Assembly: GCA_964396995.1 (NCBI GenBank)
Contig: CAYNIG010000107.1
Span: 1-14,202, forward strand
Length of the DNA stretch: 14,202 bases
From: JADJLQ01 sp964396995
GTDB lineage: Bacteria; Bacteroidota; Bacteroidia; Chitinophagales; Saprospiraceae
Direction of reading: 5' to 3'
Positions 1-8,436 of the stretch are shown here, one piece after another. The notes beneath the pieces were generated by a model. It searched no databases, had not been told where the DNA came from, and worked only from the letters and a program-made list of their open reading frames with translations. Position numbers and translations under genes: made by a program. How positions within the stretch are numbered: position 1 is the first letter of the stretch; the number at the start of each line of letters is the position of its first letter.

Positions 1-1707
1 GCAACAACAGAGATAGCAGGGAATGTTTCCCAGGTTTCCAGTGGAATTCAGGAATCAGATGTAATCTCAGGTTATGCTTATATATTGCAACAACGAAAAT
101 TATACAATAGCTCAAATGGAGCTAAAGGTGCATTTGTGGTTGCGTCCAATGCTTCATGGGGAATAGATGACGGCAAAGCTGCCGATGCTCCACTTTGGTG
201 TGCTATTTATGACTCTTTAGGAACCGCAGGAATATTGAATATAACTGCAGCAGATAATCGAACCACTGTGAATGTAGATAGTACAGGAGATTTACCTTCC
301 GTTTGTCCCAGTAATTATTTAGTAGCCGTAACTTCCATTACCTCTGACGGCAAACGTGCTGCTGCGCAGGGTCCCAAAAATATAGACCTAGCCGCCCCGG
401 GTGATTTTGTATACACCACAAAAGCAAATAATAGATACGGCACGGAAGCCGGTACTTCCTTTGCAGCCCCTATCGTGGCAGGAGCAATAGGGTTATTGTA
501 TTCCAATCAATGCTCGGTACTGGATGAATTGGCATTGAGTAATCCGGCGGCAGCAGCATTGATGGTCAGAAATGCTATTCTAAATGCAGTAGATACCACC
601 ACTAACTTAAAAACAGCTGTTGCCAGCGGTGGTTACCTGAATATATTAAAAGCCGTGAATACCATCCAGGCCAGTTGTGCAGCCTGTGCTAGCGGAGCTT
701 TGGCCAGCAGGATTTATATTGATTCCATAGTGATAGATGGCATGCGTTTCAGATCAAAGGATAATAATGGTTATGGAGATTTTACAGGAGTAGACTCACT
801 CACCCCAAGCATCAACAGAGATGGACAGGCATTATTAAAAATTTTCCCAAGGGCAAATGACAGTATCAACTTTTATTTTATACGGATTTGGATGGATAGA
901 AATCAGGATAAAGATTTTGATGATACGGCTGAGTTAGTATGGTCCAGTGGCAATCAGTTCAGAACAGGAAATATCGTCTCCAATATTTTTTTGCCAATAA
1001 CCAAAATAGACAGTACCGGACTCACCAAACTGAGAATTTCACTCAAGGCCGTTTCCAGTATAATCGATACCTTAAAACCTTCGCCATGTGGGTTTTTCAA
1101 TTTCGGCGAAGTTGAAGACTATGATATAAAGTTTTTGCCTAAATCATTTGATTGTCCGGATGTACTTGAATTGGAATCGGCTATGATTTCAGAAGACGGG
1201 GCAAAAATATTTTATCAAAAAATTATACCCAAATTATTTTATATGATCAGGTACAAAGAAGCTTCTGCTCAAAAATGGGATACCTTGCCGACAAGGGATT
1301 CTATGGTTTCCTTATCCGGATTAAAAAAATGTACTGATTATATCGTGGAATCTAAAACATTATGTGATTCGGATACCAGCAAATTCCGAACCATGCTTAA
1401 ATTCAAAACACTGGGTTGCTCCGTACCATTTAAAGATCAATTGGTTTTTAATGATGCACTGGTATATCCCAATCCCTTCAACCATCACTTTACAGTACGT
1501 TTTAATATTGCTGATCCCTTAAAAAAAGTGAAGCTAAGATTAGTCTCTATAAATGGAAGTTTGATATCTGAGCAAAACCTTGGCTCACTCAATGCGGGAC
1601 AGCATGAGATCAGTATACATGATGGATCACGTATGTCAATCGGAACCTATTTTGTGATTTTACAAAGTGAAAAAGGGTCTATGAGCAGAAAGTTGATGAA
1701 AATGTAA
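1..1707 (+). CDS. Secreted S8 (subtilisin-like) serine protease with GEVEDY, Fn3-like and T9SS sorting domains (5'-truncated)
   Basis: The frame is open from base 1, so the gene starts before the window; 568 codons plus the stop are present. Residue numbers here count from base 1. The C-terminal half of an S8 catalytic domain is visible: an ASNASWG strand, the oxyanion-hole Asn in AADN (bases 256-258), and the nucleophile Ser in GTSFAAP (bases 457-459). The catalytic Asp and His would lie upstream. After it come a GEVEDY domain (about 237-376, motif GEVEDY at bases 1105-1122), an Fn3-like segment (about 385-473) and a C-terminal T9SS type A sorting domain (488-568, beginning VYPNPF and ending in a basic KLMKM tail). 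By family knowledge the product crosses the outer membrane through T9SS and the sorting domain is removed. It ends 21 bp from the convergent hydrolase gene. The family is secure; the substrate is unknown. Confidence 0.93.
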   Translation, partial: ATTEIAGNVSQVSSGIQESDVISGYAYILQQRKLYNSSNGAKGAFVVASNASWGIDDGKAADAPLWCAIYDSLGTAGILNITAADNRTTVNVDSTGDLPSVCPSNYLVAVTSITSDGKRAAAQGPKNIDLAAPGDFVYTTKANNRYGTEAGTSFAAPIVAGAIGLLYSNQCSVLDELALSNPAAAALMVRNAILNAVDTTTNLKTAVASGGYLNILKAVNTIQASCAACASGALASRIYIDSIVIDGMRFRSKDNNGYGDFTGVDSLTPSINRDGQALLKIFPRANDSINFYFIRIWMDRNQDKDFDDTAELVWSSGNQFRTGNIVSNIFLPITKIDSTGLTKLRISLKAVSSIIDTLKPSPCGFFNFGEVEDYDIKFLPKSFDCPDVLELESAMISEDGAKIFYQKIIPKLFYMIRYKEASAQKWDTLPTRDSMVSLSGLKKCTDYIVESKTLCDSDTSKFRTMLKFKTLGCSVPFKDQLVFNDALVYPNPFNHHFTVRFNIADPLKKVKLRLVSINGSLISEQNLGSLNAGQHEISIHDGSRMSIGTYFVILQSEKGSMSRKLMKM

Positions 1708-1728
1708 TCTATTCTTTTTTCCTCCTTT

Positions 1729-2976
1729 TCAGTTCTCAGGTCTACCAATAATACTGCCTCCTTTGAAGGCTTTATCTATTTTAATGTCTTCTGCATCCGG
1801 TATTGATTCTTTTGACAGGGGGAAAGTGGTAAGCTTAGGCTGACCAGCATCGATCCAGGCTGAATACCAGACACTCCCTACTGACAATATGGCCTCTCTC
1901 ATTCTGGATTCCACCATACCCTTCATGGCTTGCTGATAGGCCTTCGCATAAGCTTCACATTGTGTTCGCACAGTAGCCCCCAGTCTTTCATCAAAGCAAT
2001 ATTGCTGATCCACCGGAAAAGTGAGCGATAATCTTTTTTCGATGAGCAAAACCGAATCTACATAATTATGGCTTTTGATTACGACATCCCATACATAATT
2101 GGCTATATCCTTTATGTATTCTGCTTTCCCTACTATATAATCGTATTCATTATCTGCGAACAATTCCGGAATACGACTTTCCCAAAAAGCATGCAATCCA
2201 AGTTGATCAGTGAACTGGCCATTATAGTTGCTGGTAGTATGCAATGGTACATGAGCATCACCTAAGTAATGACCAATGTCAGCAGAAAGTCTCAAAATGG
2301 ATTTATGGTCTTTTGAAGAAAAGGCCTGTACTAATTTTCTATATTGATCGGGCAAATGAAATGGCAGAATTCCATGCTGTGAAAAAGTATCAAGCCACTG
2401 GTAGGATTGATTTTCTTCAGCAACAGTCCTGTTAAAAGCATCATTTATTAATTTACCGGATACAATAACGCTCTCTTCATTTCTGGATATTGGTAAAAGG
2501 GTTTTATTAATTAAAAATCTGAACTTGTTTAAGGTGATAAGCAAACTGGTGTCATGGGTTTTGGCAGCATCAGGTACCAAAAATTTCTGATTACCAATTA
2601 ATTGAATTGACCTGCTTCCCAATAAGGGAGGTTTCTCAGAGTCATTTACCGGGATAAAATCAGAGTACAAGGACAAAGCTTCATCGTATTTACGCGGACA
2701 GGCCGGAACCCCATTTTTATACCATCGGTCCAGGTCGATAAAATGCCTTACTGCCTCATCTTTTACGGCATATCTTCTTTTGTCAGCATCCACGGCATGT
2801 TCAGTCAGATATTCGATACTGTTTTTATAAAGAGGCATCATACCCGGACTAAGGGTAAATACAGCCAGCCTGTTAATGCGACGATGACCAAAGAAACCCC
2901 ATTTATAAACTTCAACGAAAGAGGTAAGAAATACCATCAAAATAATAAACCCTGATGTAATTAAGCCTGTTTTCAT
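1729..2976 (-). CDS. S1/P1-nuclease / zinc-dependent phospholipase C-type hydrolase, exported
   Basis: This 415-residue protein has an N-terminal signal-type hydrophobic stretch (residues 5-22), then the sequence KWGFFGHRRIN. In this superfamily the mature N-terminal Trp and a nearby His bind zinc (candidates W26 and H31). Further ligand motifs are HFIDLDRW (H78, D81), HYLGDAHVPLH (H236, D240, H242, H246) and HAFWE (H262, E266), which together match the trinuclear zinc site of P1 nuclease and bacterial phospholipase C. Sequence alone does not say whether it cuts nucleic acid or phosphoester lipids. Its ATG overlaps the TGA of the upstream DUF4340 gene by 4 nt (ATGA at 2976-2973), which implies translational coupling. 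It is the last gene of the gldA operon. The tail after about residue 380 is low-complexity and not recognised. Confidence 0.85.
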   Translation of the reverse strand: MKTGLITSGFIILMVFLTSFVEVYKWGFFGHRRINRLAVFTLSPGMMPLYKNSIEYLTEHAVDADKRRYAVKDEAVRHFIDLDRWYKNGVPACPRKYDEALSLYSDFIPVNDSEKPPLLGSRSIQLIGNQKFLVPDAAKTHDTSLLITLNKFRFLINKTLLPISRNEESVIVSGKLINDAFNRTVAEENQSYQWLDTFSQHGILPFHLPDQYRKLVQAFSSKDHKSILRLSADIGHYLGDAHVPLHTTSNYNGQFTDQLGLHAFWESRIPELFADNEYDYIVGKAEYIKDIANYVWDVVIKSHNYVDSVLLIEKRLSLTFPVDQQYCFDERLGATVRTQCEAYAKAYQQAMKGMVESRMREAILSVGSVWYSAWIDAGQPKLTTFPLSKESIPDAEDIKIDKAFKGGSIIGRPEN

Positions 2977-3902
2977 TTAACAACAAAAAACTCAATAGGA
3001 CGAAATATCTTTTGTAAGATACGTATTTGGGCTAAATAAAAGTCTTTACCATCATAGACAAACATTCGTTCCTTATCGGCATCACCCTCTAATGTATTTG
3101 AGAAAAACGAGATTTTTCTAATTGGTTTGTCGTTTATGGCAATTTCCATTACCGCATGAGGTGTAGTATTAATTACTATTTCCTTGTATTTAAAATCATT
3201 CTCTATACTCTCACACCCAATAATACTGATTTGATCCAAATACAAGGCTATTAATTCCTGAGAAGCCACTTTTTTGATATGTTTCCTATCAAATAAAATG
3301 TACCCTCCTGAACCCTGGATGATTTCGAATCCGGAATCAGGGGTCTCCGGGTATACCAACTTCAGGTGAGAAATGCTGTTTTTAACTTCATCCAGGATCA
3401 TTCTGCTGCGCCACTCTTTATTCTCCATAAAAAAACGAGTGGCTATGCTGCCATCAAAACCCGGTACATGAATCACATATGGCTTGGATGATCCGGCTAC
3501 CATACCATACGTTCCCCGTTCATCATTTGTGGTTCCACCGATATGCCATGATCTGATTTCATCACCGGAACGGTTAATAAATCGAATAGTTCCTCCTTCG
3601 TTACGCATAGCAAGGGACATTTGATCCCATGCTGCTTTTGGAGGAAAATTCATAACTTTTACATAAGGTACTATTCTTAATATATTTTCAATAGCATCCT
3701 TTCTGATTTTAATACTGTCATTCAGATACCATCCTGAATTTTTTACCTGTAACTTTTGCAGGCCATATCTTTTGGATTCAATTTCAATTCTATTTATTGC
3801 GCTTACATTCCTGATCCTGAAATTTTCTTCCACCTTCACAGGGTCCTGACGGCATGAAAATAAATTCAGGATTAAAAAACAGATACCAAACAATTTATGC
3901 AT
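2973..3902 (-). CDS. DUF4340 domain-containing lipoprotein
   Basis: The start at 3902 was chosen over an upstream ATG at 3929 because the protein then begins MHKLFGICFLILNLFSC, a typical lipoprotein signal with the lipid-acceptor Cys at residue 17. This gives 309 residues. The body matches the DUF4340 pattern: an early strand with NRIEIESK, then a WYLND segment and repeated beta-rich segments. The N-terminus overlaps the 3' end of the GldFG fusion by 8 nt, and the stop overlaps the next gene's ATG by 4 nt. In other phyla DUF4340 proteins are encoded beside ABC transporter and GldG-like genes, so its place here suggests an envelope subunit or partner of the Gld ABC complex; that role is inferred. 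It is expected to be anchored in the inner or outer membrane, facing the periplasm. Confidence 0.8.
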   Translation of the reverse strand: MHKLFGICFLILNLFSCRQDPVKVEENFRIRNVSAINRIEIESKRYGLQKLQVKNSGWYLNDSIKIRKDAIENILRIVPYVKVMNFPPKAAWDQMSLAMRNEGGTIRFINRSGDEIRSWHIGGTTNDERGTYGMVAGSSKPYVIHVPGFDGSIATRFFMENKEWRSRMILDEVKNSISHLKLVYPETPDSGFEIIQGSGGYILFDRKHIKKVASQELIALYLDQISIIGCESIENDFKYKEIVINTTPHAVMEIAINDKPIRKISFFSNTLEGDADKERMFVYDGKDFYLAQIRILQKIFRPIEFFVVK

Positions 3903-6318
3903 ATTTTCTTTTTCGATAAAAGTCAGCAATAAAATAAATGAGGAATGAAAAGACTACCGGTAATATCAGGTTAAACCATTGCCAAAAAGTTTTATTCTTT
4001 TCTATTTTAGAATCATCCAGCATACGCAGTCTGATTTCTTTATTTCTTGCATTCAAAATGTTGTTTTCATCGATCAGATATTCTATGCTATTCATCACCA
4101 GATTTTTATTTCCCGGATAGGTGACTTGTTCATACATATTAAATCCTAAGGGTGCAGGTTCTCCCCTGCTGCTGATGGCATTTGCCGGCAAATCCCCATC
4201 AGAAAATACAATCATTTTTGTAGGGCTACTTTCAAGCTTATATTCTGCATTTATTTGTTTCAATGTATTGGACAGGCTTTCACTTACCCTGTTTTCGAAT
4301 GCAGATGAAAAAACACCTTCGGCCAATAGTGCAACCGGCTGTGCAGGGCGGTTAAATTGATCTGCCGAGATCGATTGCCTTACCATCTCAAAATTTATAG
4401 GTGATGGACTGGTAAGGGTACGACTGTGATCACTGGATGAAAGTAATATCGTTTTCGAGATTGCCGATTTTGTTTTAACCGTATCAATCGTGGCAGGATA
4501 AAAAGTGGATATCCGATCCAGGTTTTTTACGATGGCATGCATTGAAACCGGTGCAATCAAGGGATGGAAATACCATTTCTTTGGTTCAAATTGAGGATTG
4601 CCTCCGCTATATCCTGTCAATAAAGGTATTGTCGTACATTCATAATCCAGTACCACATTGGGCAGAATTCTGAAACCATATTTAAAAAACAATTCATCCA
4701 AATTTAATTCATAAGGCAAGGGAATAAAGTCTTGCTTTAATCTATTCGCAGCGTTTACGGTATCGGTATTGACGAATACAGGATCAATAAACCAGAGTAC
4801 TTTACCGCCATTCATAATGTATTGATCCACTAAAAAATTGTCTCTTGTAGAAAAGGCATGCTGAGGTTTTGCCACCAGCAGTACATCTATTTCATTCGAT
4901 ATCTTAACCACACTATCCAAAATCATTCTTCCGGTACTGTACACCGGCCTGAGCGTGCGTTCCAGATCCGCCGTTTGCAGTGGGGTAAGTTCGCCATGCC
5001 CTTTAGTGAATACCACCACCGGATTTTTTTTCAATTTCAATTTCTGAATGGCATTTGCAAATTTATATTCCAATAAAGATACGGATCTGTTGAGGACTTC
5101 ATCTTCATCCATTCGGGTATCCTTTGATTCCAGCAGGTTCACCGGAACTATTCTTTCACCAAAATGAAATACTACATATGGATAAATAATTTTCTTTTCT
5201 TGTTCTTTTCCATTGTATACCGTAAGCTGGGTAGGTGATATGCCATCTTTTCTCAGTGCTTCCTGATTTGCTTTCACCATTTCCCTATCCCCTTCCAAAG
5301 GATCGACCTGTTTAAATAGAATGTTTTTATTTATTTTATTAAAATCCTGAAGCTTTTCAATTGCGGATTTTCTCAGTCTGGTAAATGCGGCTGGCAGTCT
5401 GCCATCCATTAAAACTTCAGCATAGACAATATCATCAACTGTGCGTATCAGTGATTTGGTTTCAGCACCCAACGTATATCTTCTGTCTTCAGTAAGGTCT
5501 ATTGAAAAGAATGGCAATAAAGAAAGGGAGACTGATACTACTATAAACCCCATTGCCGGATGCAATAAACTCTTTTTGAATGAATATGTATTACCCGAAT
5601 TCTTTAATACCAGGGAAGATAAATAAAGAAAGACCAGAATAACACTTGTAAAATAGAAGAAATCATTATTCGTAAGGATCCCTTTGCTCATGGATTGGTA
5701 ATGTGATTCCATACCCAGCCATTGAAGAGCGTAATCCAGATTGCCCACCAAAACCGGAAGGGTAGCAAGAAAAGCAGGGCCGGTATATACTAAAAAACAA
5801 AGTACCGAAGCTAACAGAAATGAGATCATCTGACTGCTGCTTACTGCAGAGGCAAAGATACCAATAGAAATATAACATGCTGCCAACAATACCCAGGCAA
5901 TAAATGAACCCAGGGTGCCACCTACATCCAGGTTGCCTTTTGGAAAACCAAGTTGACCTACTGAGAATGTATAGATTTGACAAATTAATACCATGATGAA
6001 TACCATGATCAATGTGGCCACAAATTTTCCTGTCACTATACCCCATATTGAAATGGGTTTGCTTCTCAGAATATCCAATGTTCCGTTTGCTTTTTCTTCG
6101 GCAATAGATCGCATAGTGAGGGCAGGAATAATAAATAAAAACAACCAGGGTGCCAGTTCAAAAAGGGTCTGGAGGGAGGAAAATTTATTATCCAGGATCG
6201 AAGTATCAGGGAAAATCCAAAGCCAGAGACCTAGTAGTACAAAAAAAACAGCTATGGCCAGCATCAAACTAAAGGAGCTGATCATGGATCTGAGTTCTTT
6301 TATAAGGATAGCTTTCAT
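3895..6318 (-). CDS. gldFG: GldF–GldG fusion: gliding-motility ABC transporter permease plus GldG-type extracytoplasmic subunit
   Basis: One 807-residue frame holds two proteins that are separate in Flavobacterium. Residues 1 to about 241 match GldF: an ABC-2 type permease with about six membrane segments, a conserved LAPWLFLFIIPALTMRS stretch and EEKANGTLDILRSKPIS. After a short linker (about 242-253), residues about 254-807 match GldG: a membrane segment (about 255-272), SIDLTEDRRYTLG, a large extracytoplasmic IFT52/GldG-like domain, and a final membrane helix near 780-800 with a basic KRK tail. GldA, GldF and GldG form an ABC transporter that is genetically needed for gliding in Flavobacterium; its substrate is not settled. 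The gene begins 3 nt after gldA ends and overlaps the DUF4340 gene by 8 nt, so the transporter is encoded as a unit. No frameshift or internal start is needed to explain the fusion. Confidence 0.9.
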   Translation of the reverse strand: MKAILIKELRSMISSFSLMLAIAVFFVLLGLWLWIFPDTSILDNKFSSLQTLFELAPWLFLFIIPALTMRSIAEEKANGTLDILRSKPISIWGIVTGKFVATLIMVFIMVLICQIYTFSVGQLGFPKGNLDVGGTLGSFIAWVLLAACYISIGIFASAVSSSQMISFLLASVLCFLVYTGPAFLATLPVLVGNLDYALQWLGMESHYQSMSKGILTNNDFFYFTSVILVFLYLSSLVLKNSGNTYSFKKSLLHPAMGFIVVSVSLSLLPFFSIDLTEDRRYTLGAETKSLIRTVDDIVYAEVLMDGRLPAAFTRLRKSAIEKLQDFNKINKNILFKQVDPLEGDREMVKANQEALRKDGISPTQLTVYNGKEQEKKIIYPYVVFHFGERIVPVNLLESKDTRMDEDEVLNRSVSLLEYKFANAIQKLKLKKNPVVVFTKGHGELTPLQTADLERTLRPVYSTGRMILDSVVKISNEIDVLLVAKPQHAFSTRDNFLVDQYIMNGGKVLWFIDPVFVNTDTVNAANRLKQDFIPLPYELNLDELFFKYGFRILPNVVLDYECTTIPLLTGYSGGNPQFEPKKWYFHPLIAPVSMHAIVKNLDRISTFYPATIDTVKTKSAISKTILLSSSDHSRTLTSPSPINFEMVRQSISADQFNRPAQPVALLAEGVFSSAFENRVSESLSNTLKQINAEYKLESSPTKMIVFSDGDLPANAISSRGEPAPLGFNMYEQVTYPGNKNLVMNSIEYLIDENNILNARNKEIRLRMLDDSKIEKNKTFWQWFNLILPVVFSFLIYFIADFYRKRKYA

Positions 6319-6321
6319 TTT

Positions 6322-7227
6322 TCATTTACTGGTCAAAACATGGAATACTCCTTCCATGTTTTGCTTTTCTCTAATAAGCTCTTCAATAATAATATTATTT
6401 TGGACAGACCATTGGTATATGGATTTGGAAAGATTGGAATCCTGGTCGCTGATAAGATAGGTATTGTTCTGATCGAGTTTCGTCACCTTTTTCCAATGTA
6501 ATAGTAAAGAGTCAATCGCAACCGGCTGGCCAAAACATACTCTTACAGCAGGTATTCCTGAAGCTTTCATTTTGAGGGTACTCATATCATCGTCTGCGAT
6601 GATTTTGCCGTTATTAATCACGATACAACGCTTACATATCGATTCTACTTCCTGCAAAATATGTGTGGAAATAAGTACGGCGTGTTCTTTTCCAAGGGAC
6701 TTGATCAGGTCTCTGATTTCCAATATTTGTTTGGGGTCCAGACCGGTGGTAGCTTCATCCAAAATATACAAGTCGGGCTGGTGCAATATTGCTTGTGCAA
6801 GACCAACACGCTGCTTGTACCCTTTACTCAGGGCCTGTATTTTTTTATGTTTTTCATTTTCCAGACCGCAAGCAGCAATCACTTCATTTATCCTCCAGGT
6901 TTTTCGCTTTATTTGATGCAATGCCCCGGAAAACTCCAAGGCTTCTTTCACGTATAATTCAGTATATAATGGATTTTGTTCAGGCAGGTATCCTACTGCT
7001 TTCTTTGATTCCAATTCATTTGCAGTGTCACGCTGACCATTTATAAATATATTTCCGGCGTCAGGTCTCAATATACCGGCTATCATCTTCATTGTAGTAG
7101 ATTTACCGGCACCATTAGGTCCCAGGAATCCAACTATCTCACCTCTATCAATCGTAAATGATACTTCATCTACGGCTGTCTGCTGGCCAAATTTTTTTAC
7201 CAATCCATTTACCCGGAGTATACTCAA
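6322..7227 (-). CDS. gldA: Gliding-motility ABC transporter ATP-binding protein GldA
   Basis: The 301-residue protein has the usual GldA length and full ABC ATPase motifs: Walker A GPNGAGKST (36-44), Q-loop in the LPEQNPLY region (81-88), signature LSKGY (133-137), Walker B LYILDEA with catalytic E158, and the switch His in STHILQE (H189). The C-terminal end (REKQNMEGVFHVLT) resembles the end of Flavobacterium GldA. The Walker B neighbourhood reads DEATTGLDP rather than the common DEPTTGLDP, a mild change. The start is TTG at 7227-7225: no in-frame ATG lies near the N-terminus, the in-frame codon two triplets upstream is the truB stop, and this start gives the family-typical MSILRVNGLVKKFG. 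It sits 3 nt after truB and 3 nt before the GldFG fusion. It energises the fused permease from the cytoplasm. Confidence 0.92.
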   Translation of the reverse strand: MSILRVNGLVKKFGQQTAVDEVSFTIDRGEIVGFLGPNGAGKSTTMKMIAGILRPDAGNIFINGQRDTANELESKKAVGYLPEQNPLYTELYVKEALEFSGALHQIKRKTWRINEVIAACGLENEKHKKIQALSKGYKQRVGLAQAILHQPDLYILDEATTGLDPKQILEIRDLIKSLGKEHAVLISTHILQEVESICKRCIVINNGKIIADDDMSTLKMKASGIPAVRVCFGQPVAIDSLLLHWKKVTKLDQNNTYLISDQDSNLSKSIYQWSVQNNIIIEELIREKQNMEGVFHVLTSK

Positions 7228-7230
7228 TGG

Positions 7231-7986
7231 TCAGACTAATATTGGTGAATGATAATTTTCCATTTTATCCAATACATCATCGATATTCATTGCTTCTGAT
7301 AAGCGCCAAGGTCCTATTTCTGTCCTGATCAAACTATGAAGGTAAGCGCCTGAATTAAGTTCTTTACCCAAATCATGAGCTAAAGAACGGATGTATGTTC
7401 CAGAGCTGCATTGGATTAAAACTTTCAGTAATGGCATGGTAAAGTCAAGTATTTCAAATCGGTAAACAGTTTGATTACGGGGTCTGGTCTCTACCTCTAT
7501 TCCTTTATGAGCGGATTTGTAGGCAGCCCTCCCTTTTATTTTTACTGCTGAATAAACAGGTGGATATTGAATGATATCTCCGGTAAACTTTTCAATATTT
7601 TTTAAAATCAGTTCTTTGGTAATATGATCAGTAGGGAAATACCGATCTACCTGTCGTTCTGTATCATAGCAAGGAGTGGTTGCTCCCATAAAGATCTCAG
7701 CAATATAGGTTTTATTTAAGCTATGTATTCGTTCAGTCAATTTTGTATACTTTCCTGTCAACAAGATCATCAGTCCCGTTGCCTTGGGATCAAGGGTACC
7801 TCCATGACCTAACTTGATTTTTTTTATTCCAAGTTTATATTTCAGACCGACCTTTACTTTGCCTACCAGATCAAATGAGGTCCAGTCCAAAGGTTTGTCC
7901 ACTAAAAGGATTTTGCCGGAATGCCAGCTTTTTTCATCAGACCAATCTTCACTCAGATCACTGACCTGATCCCAAATGAAATCCAT
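7231..7986 (-). CDS. truB: tRNA pseudouridine(55) synthase TruB
   Basis: TruB converts U55 in the T-loop of tRNAs to pseudouridine. The 251-residue product has the hallmark KLGHGGTLDPKATGLM stretch with catalytic Asp at residue 66, preceded by the KPLDWTSFD motif (31-39). The later YPPVYSAVKIKGRAAY and GTYIRSLAHDLG motifs are also intact. An N-terminal stretch of about 23 residues (MDFIWDQVSDLSEDW...) precedes the usual start of the family, with no in-frame ATG later that would keep the core; the ATG at 7986 is therefore kept. It lies 25 nt downstream of the DUF3098 gene, a neighbour commonly seen with truB in Bacteroidota, and its TGA is followed after one in-frame codon by the TTG start of gldA. 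Confidence 0.95.
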   Translation of the reverse strand: MDFIWDQVSDLSEDWSDEKSWHSGKILLVDKPLDWTSFDLVGKVKVGLKYKLGIKKIKLGHGGTLDPKATGLMILLTGKYTKLTERIHSLNKTYIAEIFMGATTPCYDTERQVDRYFPTDHITKELILKNIEKFTGDIIQYPPVYSAVKIKGRAAYKSAHKGIEVETRPRNQTVYRFEILDFTMPLLKVLIQCSSGTYIRSLAHDLGKELNSGAYLHSLIRTEIGPWRLSEAMNIDDVLDKMENYHSPILV

Positions 7987-8011
7987 CAGATTATTTTAGG
8001 TTGATTTTAAA

Positions 8012-8377
8012 TTAAACGCCTTCAGATGCAGTCTTATTTCTGAATATGGAATATACTGCCAGTCCCAGGCCTGATAGAATTACTATCGGAGATATCACAG
8101 TACGGGTAAAACTATAAATGATACTCTCATCCCAGGTATCATTATTTGGCATCTTACCACCTAACATAAGCATATATCCAAGTAAGGTAATACCCACACT
8201 AATCACCATCCATTTAAGATTATCTTTTGTAAATGTAAATTCCTTGGGAGTATTGGTTAGTCCTGTGCTCCCTTTCCTTCTCGTATTTATATTGGAAGAG
8301 GCACCTACCAGGTTATCTGCTTTTTTTGTTTCGGCAGTCTTAATAACTTTTTTATTAGATGCGGTTTCTTTTGCCAT
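8012..8377 (-). CDS. DUF3098 two-helix membrane protein
   Basis: The product has 121 residues. A polar, Lys/Thr/Asn-rich N-terminal tail (1-52) is followed by two hydrophobic helices (about 54-73, LKWMVISVGITLLGYMLMLGG; and 94-112) joined by a loop with the characteristic GGKMPNNDTWDESIIYSFTR sequence. This layout and the loop match DUF3098, a Bacteroidota family usually found between ftsX and uppP/truB. Here it is next to truB without uppP between them. Function is unknown; it is expected in the inner membrane. It appears to be the first gene of the operon that runs through truB and the gld genes. A TAATTTTG element lies just upstream (8403-8396). Confidence 0.85.
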   Translation of the reverse strand: MAKETASNKKVIKTAETKKADNLVGASSNINTRRKGSTGLTNTPKEFTFTKDNLKWMVISVGITLLGYMLMLGGKMPNNDTWDESIIYSFTRTVISPIVILSGLGLAVYSIFRNKTASEGV

Positions 8378-8395
8378 TATTGTAAATTTGTGTTA

Positions 8396-8403
8396 CAAAA
8401 TTA
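8396..8403 (-). promoter_or_regulatory. Possible minus-7 element for the DUF3098–truB–gld operon
   Basis: On the minus strand the bases read TAATTTTG, a full match to the Bacteroidota minus-7 consensus TAnnTTTG, about 19 nt before the ATG at 8377. The expected minus-33 TTG/TTTG at the 19-20 nt spacing is not present (ACTT there), so this is only a candidate. Confidence 0.3.
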
Positions 8404-8436
8404 GCCAATTTGCTGATTATATAAGTTTTTTAATAA

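Noticed and set aside
3903..3929. Upstream ATG start for the DUF4340 protein
   Set aside because: It would put nine charged or polar residues before the lipoprotein signal and deepen the overlap with gldFG to 35 nt.
5993..6460. 155-codon open frame on the plus strand across the gldFG start and gldA end
   Set aside because: It lies antisense to two strongly supported genes, and its translation has no recognisable motif.
8383..8390. TAAATTTG on the plus strand as a promoter for the gene at 8437
   Set aside because: It matches the minus-7 consensus, but the only TTTG upstream is 9 nt away, far from the needed spacing, and the element lies inside the start region of the divergent gene.
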